Positions 44,497-54,583 of a DNA stretch of 64,000 nt are shown here, piece after piece; position 1 is the stretch's first letter; each line of letters opens with the position of its first letter. The notes beneath the pieces were generated by a model that saw nothing but the letters and a program-made list of their open reading frames with translations, made no database searches and had not been told where the DNA came from. Both the position numbers and the translations under genes were made by a program. Source of the DNA: Syngnathus acus (taxonomy: Eukaryota > Chordata > Actinopteri > Syngnathiformes > Syngnathidae); the NCBI RefSeq assembly GCF_901709675.1, contig NC_051088.1, positions 434,001 through 498,000 on the forward strand, in the 5' to 3' direction.

Positions 44497-45793
44497 TTAT
44501 TCTTCTATTTTATTCTCCTCACTTTTTTGTCCCGCTTCTTCTTCCACAAAATTCATCCGATTCACTCCATTCCACTTTTCACGTATTCCAAATATTCAGG
44601 AAAGGGTGGCTTCCATTTTTCTCGTTCCGAAAATTTTCCGTTTTCGCAGAATTCCCAAAATTCCGACAAATTTTCCCCATTCATTCTTAATGGGACATTC
44701 GACATTTCACATTTTTCACCTCTCATTTCTACATTTTTCAACCGATTCAACCCATTCCAACTTTCAACTGTTCATCTTTTGCCTACCTATTCCACAACTT
44801 CCCACTTACCAAAAACTTCACATCTTTTATTTTGAAATTCACACCCAATTCCTTTTTCCCTTCTCATTTCTACATTTTTCAACCGATTCAACCCATTCCA
44901 ACTTTCAACTGTTCATCTTTTGCCTACCTATTCCACAACTTCCCACTTACCAAAAACTTCACATCTTTTATTTTGAAATTCACACCCAATTCTCCAATAT
45001 TTCCTTTTTCCCTTCTCATTTCTACATTTTTTCAACCGATTCAACCCATTCCAACTTTCAACTGTTCATCATTTTTCTACTTATTCCACAACTTCCCAAA
45101 AACGTCACATCTTTTATTTTGAAATTCACACCCAATTCCTTTTTCCCTTCTCATTTCTACATTTTTCAACCGATTCAACCCATTCCAACTTTCAACTGTT
45201 CATCATTTTTCTACCTATTCCACAACTTCCCAAAAACTTCACATCTTTTATTTTGAAATTCACACCCAATTCCTTTTTCCCTTCTCATTTCTACATTTTT
45301 CAACCGATTCAACCCATTCCAACTTTCAACTGTTCATCATTTTTCTACCTATTCCACAACTTCCCAAAAACTTCACATCTTTTATTTTGAAATTCACACC
45401 CAATTCTCCAATATTTCCTTTTTCCCTTCTCATTTCTACATTTTTCAACCGATTCAACCCATTCCAACTTTCAACCTTTTGCCTACCTATTCCACAACTT
45501 CCCACTTACCAAAAATTCCAAATTTGAAATTCAACCAAATTCTCCAAAATTTCGTTTTTCTACTCTAATTTCTACATTTTTCAACCGATTCAACCCATTC
45601 CAACTTTCAACCTTTTGCCTACAACTTCCCACTTACCAAAAATTCCAAATTTGAAATTCAACCAAATTCTCCAAAATTTATACATTTCTCAAGTAATTCA
45701 ACACGTTTCAACGTCATTCGGCAGCATTCCCCGAAGAAGTTATTCCTACATTTCGCCTTCACACGCAATTTCTCCAGAAATTGCACATTCTAG
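44497..45793 (+). mobile_element. Array unit 15 (last)
   Basis: Subfamily I without the palindrome. Core repeats switch at about 45510 to the AATTCCAAATTTG variant. It ends CTAG at 45790-45793, followed by TTGTTATTTATTATTATTAT and host-element DNA. Confidence 0.85.
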
Positions 45794-45822
45794 TTGTTAT
45801 TTATTATTATTATTCTTGCCAA

Positions 45823-46333
45823 TAAAGCAATAAAAACTGAACCACGTCTTCCCTCCTGTGTACTGACCAACACCCGGGGGCGAAAAGAGCAGAACCATCC
45901 GAGCCAACCCCCTATACAGTCCTCAGGCTCCCCAACAATAGCGGTAGCAGTTGGTATTATTTTATTGCAATGTTTTTCCTTATTCAGATTTGATTCAAGA
46001 CTACAGTTAGACTTCACATTGATGGTTAATGCAGTTATTGCAATTTTGTTGTTTTATCACAGTAGATTGGTTTATTTACATTTCAAAATCCAGAAGCCAT
46101 TCATTTACAAATGTGATTGCACTTTAGTTTACATATTTAAATGTTCAGATATTAAGATGTGATTCTTGCATTATTTGAATGAGGCAAAATAACATGCTTT
46201 TTCTCTCGAATATATTGTTATAATCATTTGTTTCAGATGTAATTATTTTCCGTATAAAAAATGAATTTAGTGTTCAAAAAGTATTTTTTCAAACTTGAGT
46301 CTTGAAAAAGAGGGGGTCGTCTTATAATCGGGG
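45823..46333. other. Right interior of the host DNA element
   Basis: Non-coding DNA from GCCAATAAAGCAATAAAAAC to the right terminal repeat. No ORF of note. It pairs with 24530-24919 as the body of the element. Confidence 0.7.
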
Positions 46334-46358
46334 TCGTCTTATATTCGGGCCAATATGG

Positions 46359-47000
46359 TATTACGCTTTCTATCCATTCTGTGAACTTGTCAATGCTAGA
46401 ACCAGGAGCTCTAAAGACACAGCTTATAATGATATTTTATTTTCAACACAATTATGTATTGTGAGAAATTCAAGAAGGTTGTCCACCACCTGTGTCATAG
46501 CCGTCTACAATCTTGAAATTCATATTCAAATCAAAATAGATTGCAACACTACCCCCACCTTTACTCTGTCTGTTGTTATATATGAATTGATAGCCTTCCA
46601 TCTCAAAATGCATTTCCTTCTCAGCCGTAATCCAAGTCTCAGAAACAGTAATTATATTAAATGGTTGTTTGAATGTGTTTAAATACTCCCTAATGCTACT
46701 AAAATTTGTATATAGACTTCGGCTATTGAAATGGATAATAGATAGCTTATCCTTTGTTAAGATGTCCCTGTTATACTGATCATTGCTGTAGTAATGGCAT
46801 GTGTTGTTTATGGTGGAGAAGAAGTTGTTGTCTGGGTCGATGTCCTGATCTATGTCCAGGGTGCTGCTTTCACTGTAATCAAACGTTAGTTGGAGTTGTT
46901 CATGTTCCTGTATCCACTGTACTACTTGTCCATTGTTGCTTGATGTAGGTTGAGTACTGTCCCTGAGCATTATGTTTGCACTTGGTGTTGTTACCTCCAT
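46359..47000 (-). pseudogene. LINE ORF, N-terminal and endonuclease part, interrupted
   Basis: On the minus strand an open frame from 47000 (METTPSAN-like start, actual MEVTTPSANI) runs through KLSIIHFNSRSLYTNFSSIR, NIITVSETWI and SKGGGSVAIYFDLNMNFKIV, the front half of an APE-type LINE endonuclease. After GYDTGGGQPS the frame breaks (about 46470), but endonuclease-like wording continues to 46359, where the DNA element with its TATTA duplication interrupts it. The next piece is 24426-24504. The domain sits in the same family as the reverse transcriptase at 18164-19633, by style. Non-functional. Confidence 0.8.
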
Positions 47001-48097
47001 TCAGTTCCAAGTCCAATCCAGTTGATTTTTTATCTTCCCACATGCTGTGTTCTATGCAATGTAGTGACGCTTAATTGTTGAATCACATTATTTGATAATT
47101 TTCCTTTTGACACATAAACTCATTGTTTTAACCTACATTTCTTCTCCAGGCTGTCATCAACTTCACATACATGTATTTATTGTTGTATTAATTAAATGTT
47201 TTGCAATGGAAGATAGACTCACCGGGTGTTTAGTTTGTGGCAAGCCTTTTTCATAGCTGATGTAATAATCATATAGGCTGAATGAATATTAAGGACATTA
47301 ATGAACGAGCATGAGAACAACATATTTAAAGAAATATGCTTGTACTAAAAGCCATTTCCCGCATTGAAAACGGTAAGAACGTTTTCTGTAGGCTAGCAAA
47401 AAAGCCATGATAGTGTAACACATTTACCTGAAGTTCGTCCAGCATCAGTGGCATTCCAGGAGCTTGAAATGCACCAAAAGCAAAGAAACATAGAAAACCA
47501 AACTGGAATTAAAAACAAATTGAGTGATTCGCTGAGCGTCGTAGCACGAGTCAAGCCTCGTTGGAACGCATCCAAAACAAATAGAGTACAACACAAGCAT
47601 GAGAGCATTTCCCGCGGCCACCAGACATTAAATGTGTCGTATCTATAAAACCGTAGCAGCACAAACAAAAGTTATTACAGCACAAACCAGCAAAAACGAA
47701 GCACAAACAGATGGTACCATTTTTGGTCAATTTTGTAGTGGATGGGTGGCTGGGTGAACTCTGGATGACTTAAAAATGCATCTCTCATAACTAAAACACC
47801 GTAGCAGCACAAACCATTTTTTTACGGCATAAAGACAGCACAAATGAAACAGACCATTTCCCTTAAATCTTGCATTGGGTGGGGGGCCAGGTTCATGCAG
47901 GTGTCAAACCTAAAATTCTTTACAAACATAAAATGAAATACTATTAAAAATAATAGGGACATTACAGCGGGCCCTAATATTTAGGCACTCTCCTTACTAA
48001 TGATCAATTATAGCTGTAATAATAGCTTGTTGGCATTTCTATTCAGACAAATGAGTGAGTCCAAAAGCTTAAAATTATTGTCAGGATTTGTAATTTA
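47001..48097. other. No gene recognised
   Basis: The first part may include the LINE 5' untranslated region. From about 47640 the phrase CCGTAGCAGCACAAAC occurs twice (47650 and 47801) among other AGCACAAA motifs, probably an old small element. The short ORFs at 47393-47668 show no family resemblance. Confidence 0.45.
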
Positions 48098-48930
48098 CCG
48101 TGATTTCCCATGCATAATGCGCAAAATTTAACTAATTTATTGTCCTAAAATCTGGGGTGCGCATTATGCATGGGTACAACAATTTTTGAAGAAAATCTCC
48201 CTCGAAATAAAACTTGAAATCACACCTTTCTTCTTGTTTGTTGTCAATCGCGCATCGCATTCAGCCATCCTGCCCTACACACTTAGTCAGTAAAATTCAT
48301 AATTGACGACACATCGTTTGATGCGATGGTGCAATCCTTGATGGTGTGTTATTGTCAAATATTGTTTGTTTTTTAATCTCCATCGCAGACCGGATATCAT
48401 ACGGAGGCCGCCATGACAGTATGCGCAGAACGGATGCGCAAGACCCGTCAGCTATATAAAGAGCGAGAGTTCAGTTCTCTACCTATTAGTTTCAATTCAC
48501 AGTTTAATTAGCAGTTTCAATCAGCAAATAACAAAATTACAGGTAATATTTTATTTCACAACACTTTGCCTTGTTCCTTTCTTCTCTGCTGTTCACTTCA
48601 AACACGCTCCATACGAACACAATGCTCTCGTATCAGACGCTTGCTCGATCACCTGCTCGTTAGCTGTCACAATGTACCCTACACAAATCCGAAACATTTC
48701 TCCGCTATCGAGTTTGCTAGCGCATGCGCAGTGATACTGACCGGCAGAATAACATCCGGTTCTTCCCAAAGATGATCTTTTTTCTGAAATAATTTTACGT
48801 TTACGGACTTAAGTAAGAGTCAAAATTTGGGTGCGTATTATACATGGGTACAGCCTTTTTTCCAGCATCGACATGCCATTTTTAGGGTGCGTATTATGCA
48901 CGGGGGCGTATTTTACATGGAAAATCACGG
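48098..48930 (+). mobile_element. CCGTG-ended DNA element, copy 1
   Basis: The ends CCGTGATTTCCCATGCATAA and (right) CATGGAAAATCACGG are inverted; TA flanks both. Subterminal GCGCATTATGCATGGGTAC is repeated near both ends. Copy 2 lies inverted at 58444-59245 with high similarity throughout. The interior contains a TATATAAA box followed by GAGCGAGAGTTCAG, perhaps the promoter and leader of a lost parent gene. No transposase. Confidence 0.85.
48453..48460 (+). promoter_or_regulatory. TATA-like box within the CCGTG element
   Basis: TATATAAA, about 25-30 bp before GTTCAGTTCTCTACC, conserved in the inverted copy (58847-58854). Promoter function is inferred only from the motif. Confidence 0.3.
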
Positions 48931-49049
48931 TAAAAGGAATCGACCATTTTTCAATCACAAGGTCAATTTATGTTGTTTTTTTTGGATTGCATTTTCAATT
49001 GTAAGAATTTTTTTGGAGGATTCACTAAATAGATATTTTAAAACACCCC

Positions 49050-49434
49050 ACTGGAAATATAAGGGAAAAGGGGAAGTGGAACGCCGGACTGTCGGTCTGG
49101 TTGGTGTGGCTGAACAGAAGAGGGCAGCGCGTAGTCTTGGTCAGGGGCAAGCAGTAGGTCGAGGCAGGCGGCGATCAGAGTGTGGTCAAGGGCAGACGAG
49201 GACAGGCAACGAGCAAGGCGAGTCGGGTTGGAACACGGGCAAAGTCAGCAACGGGAATCATTCAGTCAGAACACAGTGAGCAGTGGCGTCACGGGCAGGA
49301 TAAGGAGATGAACCAACAACCACTGTCTTGATTCACAGGGTTTAAATAGAGCTGACCTAGCGAGCAGTGGCAGGTGCTGGTGATTGGCTTGATTGGGGGC
49401 GTGGCTAGACGTCAGGTGACGCAGGAACGTGACA
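49050..49434 (-). mobile_element. Possible LTR-element fragment
   Basis: GGCAAGCAGTAGGTCGAGGC and AACACGGGCAAAGTCAGCAA, then a border GGAACGTGACA, resemble antisense LTR/leader sequence of fish Gypsy-type elements. There is no second LTR and no coding region. Confidence 0.4.
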
Positions 49435-49518
49435 AATAAGGCATATGACCATGCCTCTCCACTCCCTCCATGAATTGGTGTGCATCACAAGAGGGACAGA
49501 TTTCAAAGTAAAAAAAAA

Positions 49519-49813
49519 GTCAAAGTCTGCTTTATTGTCAACCTCCTCACATGCCAAGACACACAAAGAAATCGAAATTACGTTTCCACTATCCCACGGT
49601 GACAAGACATAGTACACGACATACATACAAGCAAACAACACAAAATAAAAACAAGAAGGCACAAACAATGAATAATAAGAGTGATGAGTAAATAATAAAT
49701 AAACAAATAACACAATAAATAAATAAATAAGAGGAGCAAAACGGAGCAAGTGTGCATACAGCAGACAGTCAGAATATAGCGCAAAAGTACAGGACGCTAC
49801 GCAGAAGGGGGGC
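49519..49813 (-). mobile_element. LINE 3'-region fragment, copy 2
   Basis: Matches 17668-17963 closely (ATCCCACGGTGACAAGACAT; GACGCTACGCAGAAGGGGGG). Confidence 0.85.
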
Positions 49814-50470
49814 CATTCAAAATCATGGTAAATACATTCTCAATCAAAATATCAGGGAACAACCAAATTGTATGTGGACATCTTTGTTTTTGTCACATCT
49901 GTCTTTCATAAGTTACCAAGATAAACTAAATAATTTATGAGCTGAAGTTACCAAGATAAACTAAATAATTTATGAGCTGACTTACTGTAAGGGTTCATTA
50001 GACTTTCCACAGAAGTCCAGCTATGGGGTACTCCCTCCACCACCTATCCTAAAATGAGCTGTTTTAAAGGGCCACAGCTAAACGGATGGCCTCATCGTTG
50101 GAAGTCCGGTGAAGCTTCGAATCTTTCTAAGTCCCAACTTTTAAATCTCCAACCAAAAGCCAACCTCTGAGGCTTGTGTAGGAGTTATCTGAAATTGACG
50201 CACCCAAGCTGGCTAATTGGCAGATCAATGCCGCTGCTTTTCGTACAAAGTCTGTGTTAATGGCAGGCATCAGCGATGGAGAGGTCTGGTAAACAAGGTG
50301 CTCCTGGCCACCTCTTCGGTGGTGGCGAAAGCGGTCGGCGACAGTCAGGGAGCTTCTTGGCTGCATAAACGGGCAATGCAGCCAGTTGGTCTGGCAAAAA
50401 GGCTGCCTTGAGGGCGGGGTGTCTGTAACACAGAGCCCCATGTCTAGATGGTAACAAGCTGAAATCGTTC
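49814..50470. other. No feature recognised
   Basis: It holds a direct repeat of about 37 bp (AAGTTACCAAGATAAACTAA at 49910 and 49946). No convincing coding sequence. Confidence 0.5.
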
Positions 50471-50478
50471 TGCTAAGC

Positions 50479-51537
50479 CAGGGGTGTCAAACTCATTTTA
50501 TTCGCGGACCGCATTGTAGTCATAGCTTCTTTTGGAGGGCCATTATGACTGTCAACCCAAATAAATCAGAGTCAGAGTCAGCTTTATTGTCAATTCCTTC
50601 ATGCGAAGACACACAAAGAAACCGAAATTCCGTTCTCCCTATCCCACGGTGACGAGACACAGCACACGAATAACACACAAGTAAAACAACGGGGGAGAGA
50701 GTTCAGGACCCCAACAGTCTGGAGATCACAAACTTCGCCAGTGGCGAGCAGTGCTGGCATCCCACAACAGAGCCCCGGCACCATTCGTCACGGATGTAGA
50801 TGCACAGTCCACCTCCTCGCGATGGTCCCCCTCGTACAATGGCCCGGTCCGCCCGATAGCACGCCATCCGCTCCAGATGCACAGCAGTCACGCACTGTCC
50901 GGTCCGTAGAACTCAGCAGGCATGGCGATGTCCAGCGATCGAACGTCCGCCAGAAGAATGGAAGGCACGGCCGGGCGAGCTGGGTTGGCCGCCAGCCTGG
51001 CCCGGACGCCCAAACGGGGGAGGAATAGCAGGCGAGTCCGGCGACGCTCCAGGACGGAGCAGACCGAGCGCCTTTAATGTCCCCGCTTCAAAGTCCAGAT
51101 CGCCACAAAACTCGCTTTCGCCGATGTCGAGCAGAACCAGCCCGGCGCACTTGTAGCACAACCCGGTACGACGAGACGAACACACAAAACTGTCGGACAA
51201 ACCCACAGTAAACGACAAAACAAAACACCGTTCGGGACAGAGAGAGGCCGCTGCGTGTGCACGCGCCGCCATCTTACTTGTATGATGACTTAAATGTATG
51301 AGCACCTCATATTACATACAGTAAAAGCTACAAAACAAACTGACAAATAACTCGTTTTCAAATCAGACGAGTAAAAACTGGTCAAATATTTAAAAAAAAA
51401 AGATATTGTTAAAAGTGAAGACAATTTGCAATTCTAGTAATGACACACGAATTTGATGCACAATTTGTCTTCGCGGGCTACCTAAAATGATGTGGCGGGC
51501 CGTATCTGCCCCCCGGGCCTTGAGTTTGACGCCTGTG
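50479..51537. mobile_element. hAT-like non-autonomous element carrying a LINE insertion
   Basis: The ends CAGGGGTGTCAAACTC and GAGTTTGACGCCTGTG are inverted. TGCTAAGC (50471-50478) and TGCTAATC (51538-51545) are the 8-bp target duplication, matching at seven of eight bases. Same family as 21609-21942, with a LINE derivative inside. Confidence 0.88.
50566..51290 (-). mobile_element. Internally deleted LINE (5' end joined to 3' region)
   Basis: On the minus strand the 5' leader (AAGATGGCGGCGCGTGCACA) and the start of an APE endonuclease (LERMACYRADRAIV; SRGGGLCIYIRDEWC at about 50745-50880) are followed directly by the 3' region seen at 17668 and 49519. The rest of the endonuclease and the whole reverse transcriptase are absent. 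Confidence 0.8.
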
Positions 51538-51545
51538 TGCTAATC

Positions 51546-52009
51546 TCTTCTATTTAGCCATCAAAAGCGAATTCTGCCTCCACAAACCACAGGAGCTAGC
51601 GGGAGCTAACTGCCATGTCTGTCTTGCTGTCTGCCTTTGGACCTGTAACAACTTTAATGTCGCTGAATATTGTATTCCTGCAAATGTCCACTTCAATCTG
51701 TAACAAATATTTTTAAAACAGTCAGCACTATATTTTTGATTTTGTGGAGGATATAGTTGGTTTTGCTCAAAGGATCTCACTTTGAGGCAAGTAAATCTGG
51801 ATTATTGTGCTGAACACGTTCCTATTTTCACATGTTAAAGTGAACAAGAGTAGGAATATGCATATTGTCGCTCTCTGAAACCTCAAACTGTCAAAGTGAC
51901 AACTTAGCAGGAACTCAAAAGATACATCAGCTTGTTTGGATTTCCCAGGCACCTCTTTATTCAAGTTGTATTATGCCTGATATTGCTATACCACACTTGC
52001 ATCAATAGT
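51546..52009. other. No feature recognised
   Basis: Anonymous AT-rich DNA. Short ORFs on the minus strand have no recognisable similarity. Confidence 0.5.
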
Positions 52010-53215
52010 ACATCCAACCATCCATCCATTTTCGACCGCTTATTCGCAGTCGGGTCGTGGGGGTAGCAGCAGCTTCGGCAGGGAAGCCCAAATTGCCCTC
52101 TCCCCTGTCACTTCGTCCAGCTCATCCTGTGGGATCCCGAGGCATTACCAAGCCAACTGAGAAACATAGTCTCTCCAGCATGGCCTGGGCCGTCCCCGAG
52201 GCCTCCTTCTAGTTGGACATGACCAAAATCCTAATCAGATGTGCGAGCCACCTAATCTTGCTCCTCTCAACGTGCGGAGCAGTGGCTCAACTCAGAGTTC
52301 CTTGCGGACGACCCTATCTCACCATCTCCCTAAGGGAGCCCAGACACCCTGCGGATGAATCTCATTTCGGCCACTTGTATCTGGGATCTCGTTCTTGCGG
52401 TCACAACCCACAGCTCGTGGTGAAAGGCTTCTTCACTACGACAGACCAGCGCTGACAAGTGCTGATTTTCAGCCCAACTGCTTAACACTCGACTGGGAAC
52501 CGCTCCTCAGAGAGTTGAAGATTGTGGCTTGAAGGAGCCAACAGCATCACATCATCACCAAAAGCAGAGATGTATTAAAACAGGATACAGTCTATGCCTA
52601 GGCTGTGCCTCGAAATATTGTCCATTAAAGTTATGAACAGAATCGGTGACAAAGGGCAGCCTTGGCAGGGTCCAACCCTCACCGGAATCAAATCCAACTT
52701 ATTGTTGGCATCGGTGATACAGGGACCAAACTGCCCTGATCAATGGGTTCGGTAGCCCGTACTCCCGAAGCACCCCTCACACAACTTCTCGAGGGACACG
52801 AACAAACGGCTTCTCCAAGTCCGCAAAGCACATATAGACTCGATGTGCGAACTCCCATAAACCCTCAAGGACCCTGCTGAGGCTGTAGAGTTCGTCGACT
52901 TTTCCATGGCCGGTGAAAATCACATTGCTCCGCCTGAATCTGAGATTTGACCTCCTGACATCAGGTTGCGGTCCACAATTTCCTCAAAGCTTTCTTGGAG
53001 TCAAAGAGTTTTTCCTTCAGCAACTGCCGAAGCTGCATTTTGTTTGGCCATCCAGTACCTGTAAGCTCCCTGTGGAGTCCCACAGGCCAAAAAAGCCTAA
53101 TAGGGCTCTCTCTTCAGCTGGCTGCTGTCCTTTACTGGCATTGTACATTCGTGGGTTCGGGAACTAGTGGGAACAGGCACCAACCACCCTATGGTTACAG
53201 CTCCAATCAGCCGCC
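52010..53215 (-). mobile_element. RTE-like LINE, long decayed 3' part
   Basis: Antisense relative of 19640-20152. It starts with the (CATC)n tail complement (CCAACCATCCATCCATTTTC) and covers the C-terminal tail region, then reverse transcriptase sequence around AGGGCAGCCTTGGCAGGGTC and TCCAAGTCCGCAAAGCACAT, to about GTGGGTTCGGGAACTAGTGG. Many stops and frameshifts. It is the longest RTE copy here. Confidence 0.8.
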
Positions 53216-53689
53216 TAAATAATGGAGCTCTCCTCATACTCAATGTCCCCCGCCTCCACTGCGTCATGGATAAAGTTCTGCTGGGGCGTGGGGCTTATTT
53301 TGATCTTATGATTATTTTGAAGTGCTGACTTAGCACTGTTAATTCTGCCTGTGCTTGCTGTAAACTTGAGTTGTGCCCCACCCAGGAGTGTAAACATCTG
53401 CTAGCTGACCATTGTGAAGATAAAGAGATGAGACCACCTCTGCAACTTGCTAGAACCAGTTTGCAGAGACAAACCCAGCAGGAGCTTTCACAAGATAAAG
53501 ACATGTTCTGCACACCTTGCCTTCCTTGTTGACAATAAAAACAATTGCTGCGGGAGGAGAGTTCTGAATTGCTACCAAGCACTTTTATGTTGCCCAAAGT
53601 TGATGATGGCTCTCCCCGCCTGCAAAATGCGTAAAATAGCCAAACTGTCTCTTGTGTGGTTCTTGCATGAAAGGTAGAGTGAGGAAAAA
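53216..53689. other. No feature recognised
   Basis: Non-repetitive within the window. The 234-codon minus ORF (53295-53999) overlaps a SINE and has no recognisable domain. Confidence 0.45.
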
Positions 53690-53900
53690 ACTCAATCAGG
53701 TGCAGTGGTAAAGTGTTTGTTGTGGAATTGATCCTCAATCCTGGTGACCATGTGGAAGTGTTCTTGAGAAAGACACTGAACCTCTTGCCTTGCTTGGCAA
53801 TAGCCTCCCAGTGTGTGTGTGAATGGGTGAATGTGAGGCATTTTGGGGACCATATGGTCTGTAGATAAAGCACGAAATAGGTGCAGCTCATTTGCCATTT
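53690..53900 (+). mobile_element. SINE, degenerate
   Basis: GTGGAAGTGTTCTTGAGAAAGACACTGAA, split here as AAGTGTTCTTGAGAAAGACA then CTGAACC, plus TGTGTGTGAATGGGTGAATG and a CATTTGCCATTTACCATT end are typical of a common fish tRNA-derived SINE class. The head is decayed. Confidence 0.7.
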
Positions 53901-54059
53901 ACCATTCTGCTGGCGGTGGGAGTTAAATCTCTTTCTGAATGTTTTCTTAAGTGCCCAGTCCTGCTCTCTGTTGATACATGATAGACGTTTACTTTTCAAC
54001 TATCGTGTCATGTCTACTGGGTCCATATTCGACTCCTCTTGTGACAGGAAAAGGGCACT

Positions 54060-54200
54060 CACGTTGCCGTTTCAGGTTGTGCCCCACGGGTGAAGGCCGC
54101 TAGCCTTCGAGCCCCACCTTTATGCCTGGCTACAGAGGGAGGCCCCGGTGACCCGCGTCCAGGCGAGGAAACACTTGGACCAATGTTTTTTACCATTATA
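54060..54200. repeat. Unclassified GC-rich repeat-like segment
   Basis: GCCCCGGTGACCCGCGTCCA and neighbouring text look like part of a dispersed fish LINE or SINE, but I cannot assign the family. Confidence 0.3.
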
Positions 54201-54583
54201 AGTTTTTTTTTACCCGTGCTGCGTCTGGGCCCATACATTGATTAAAAAACACCAAACATAACTCTGCGGCAGCCAGCACTTCAAAGTCCGCGGGCACGGC
54301 AAAACATGTTTCAAGCACCGATGGTGCCAAACGGCTGTCCCACACAAAAACCTTCTTTAAAGTCTAAAGCCATAACTGATACAATAAAGCAATGGGCCGA
54401 CTTTTAAGTGCATCAAGTGGATATTAATATGAAACAGCAGCTTACCTTTGTGATGCACGACATGGGTCACGGATTTGTGAAAAAATAATAATTTGAACAC
54501 TACATCGCGTTTTTTTTTTTCAAATTAAAAAAAACCTTTAAAAGTCAAAATAAAACTACTAAATTGAGGAAACGTGTCTAACC

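Larger units (their letters stand above)
24920..45793 (+). repeat. Composite satellite array: 15 head-to-tail Helitron/Helentron-like units
   Basis: Each unit has three parts. The header is about 200 bp (TCATCCGATTCACTCCATTC; TCGTTCCGAAAATTTTCCG; TTCATTCTTAATGG). The core in most units is a run of ~130-160-bp tandem repeats (CTACATTTTTCAACCGATTC; CCTATTCCACAACTTCC; TTTGAAATTCACACCC). The footer contains CCCCGAAGAAGTTATTC or a variant, then CGCCTTCACAC, a hairpin with stem GCAATTTCT/AGAAATTGC, and CTAG-TT. Seven units open with the palindrome GTGTGAAGGC/GCCTTCACAC. A 3' hairpin followed by CTRR, subterminal inverted repeats and central tandem repeats are features of Helitron/Helentron derivatives. 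The canonical 5' TC end and the A/T target are not clear here, so the class is inferred. The plus strand is strikingly poor in G. Long ORFs here are by-products of stop-free repeat units. Confidence 0.9.
24505..46358. mobile_element. DNA element with GGCCCGAATATAAGACGA ends, hosting the 20.9-kb array
   Basis: The left end (24505-24529) and right end (46334-46358) are inverted repeats matching at 22 of 25 positions, including GGCCCGAATATAAGACGA. TATTA stands immediately outside both (24500-24504 and 46359-46363). The repeat phrase GTCGTCTTATATTCGGGG recurs subterminally at about 24569 and 46317. Removing the Helitron-like array (24920-45793) and its short (ATT) tail leaves about 0.95 kb without an ORF, a typical non-autonomous element. 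The LINE reading frame on the two sides joins up, so the insertion is real and the array is closed on both sides. Confidence 0.85.

Noticed and set aside
25086-45256. Dozens of long ORFs rich in Phe, Ser, Pro and Asn (up to 445 codons)
   Set aside because: They are translations of the tandem repeat in several overlapping frames. The unit lacks stops on this strand, and frames switch at each indel. No start context, no domain, no conservation between units at protein level.
24920-45793. CRISPR-like look of regularly repeated palindromes
   Set aside because: Spacing is 0.9-2.4 kb, the interior is itself repetitive, and the genome is vertebrate.
53295-53999. A 234-codon minus-strand ORF as a host gene
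   Set aside because: It overlaps a SINE, has no recognisable domain and no splice or promoter context.
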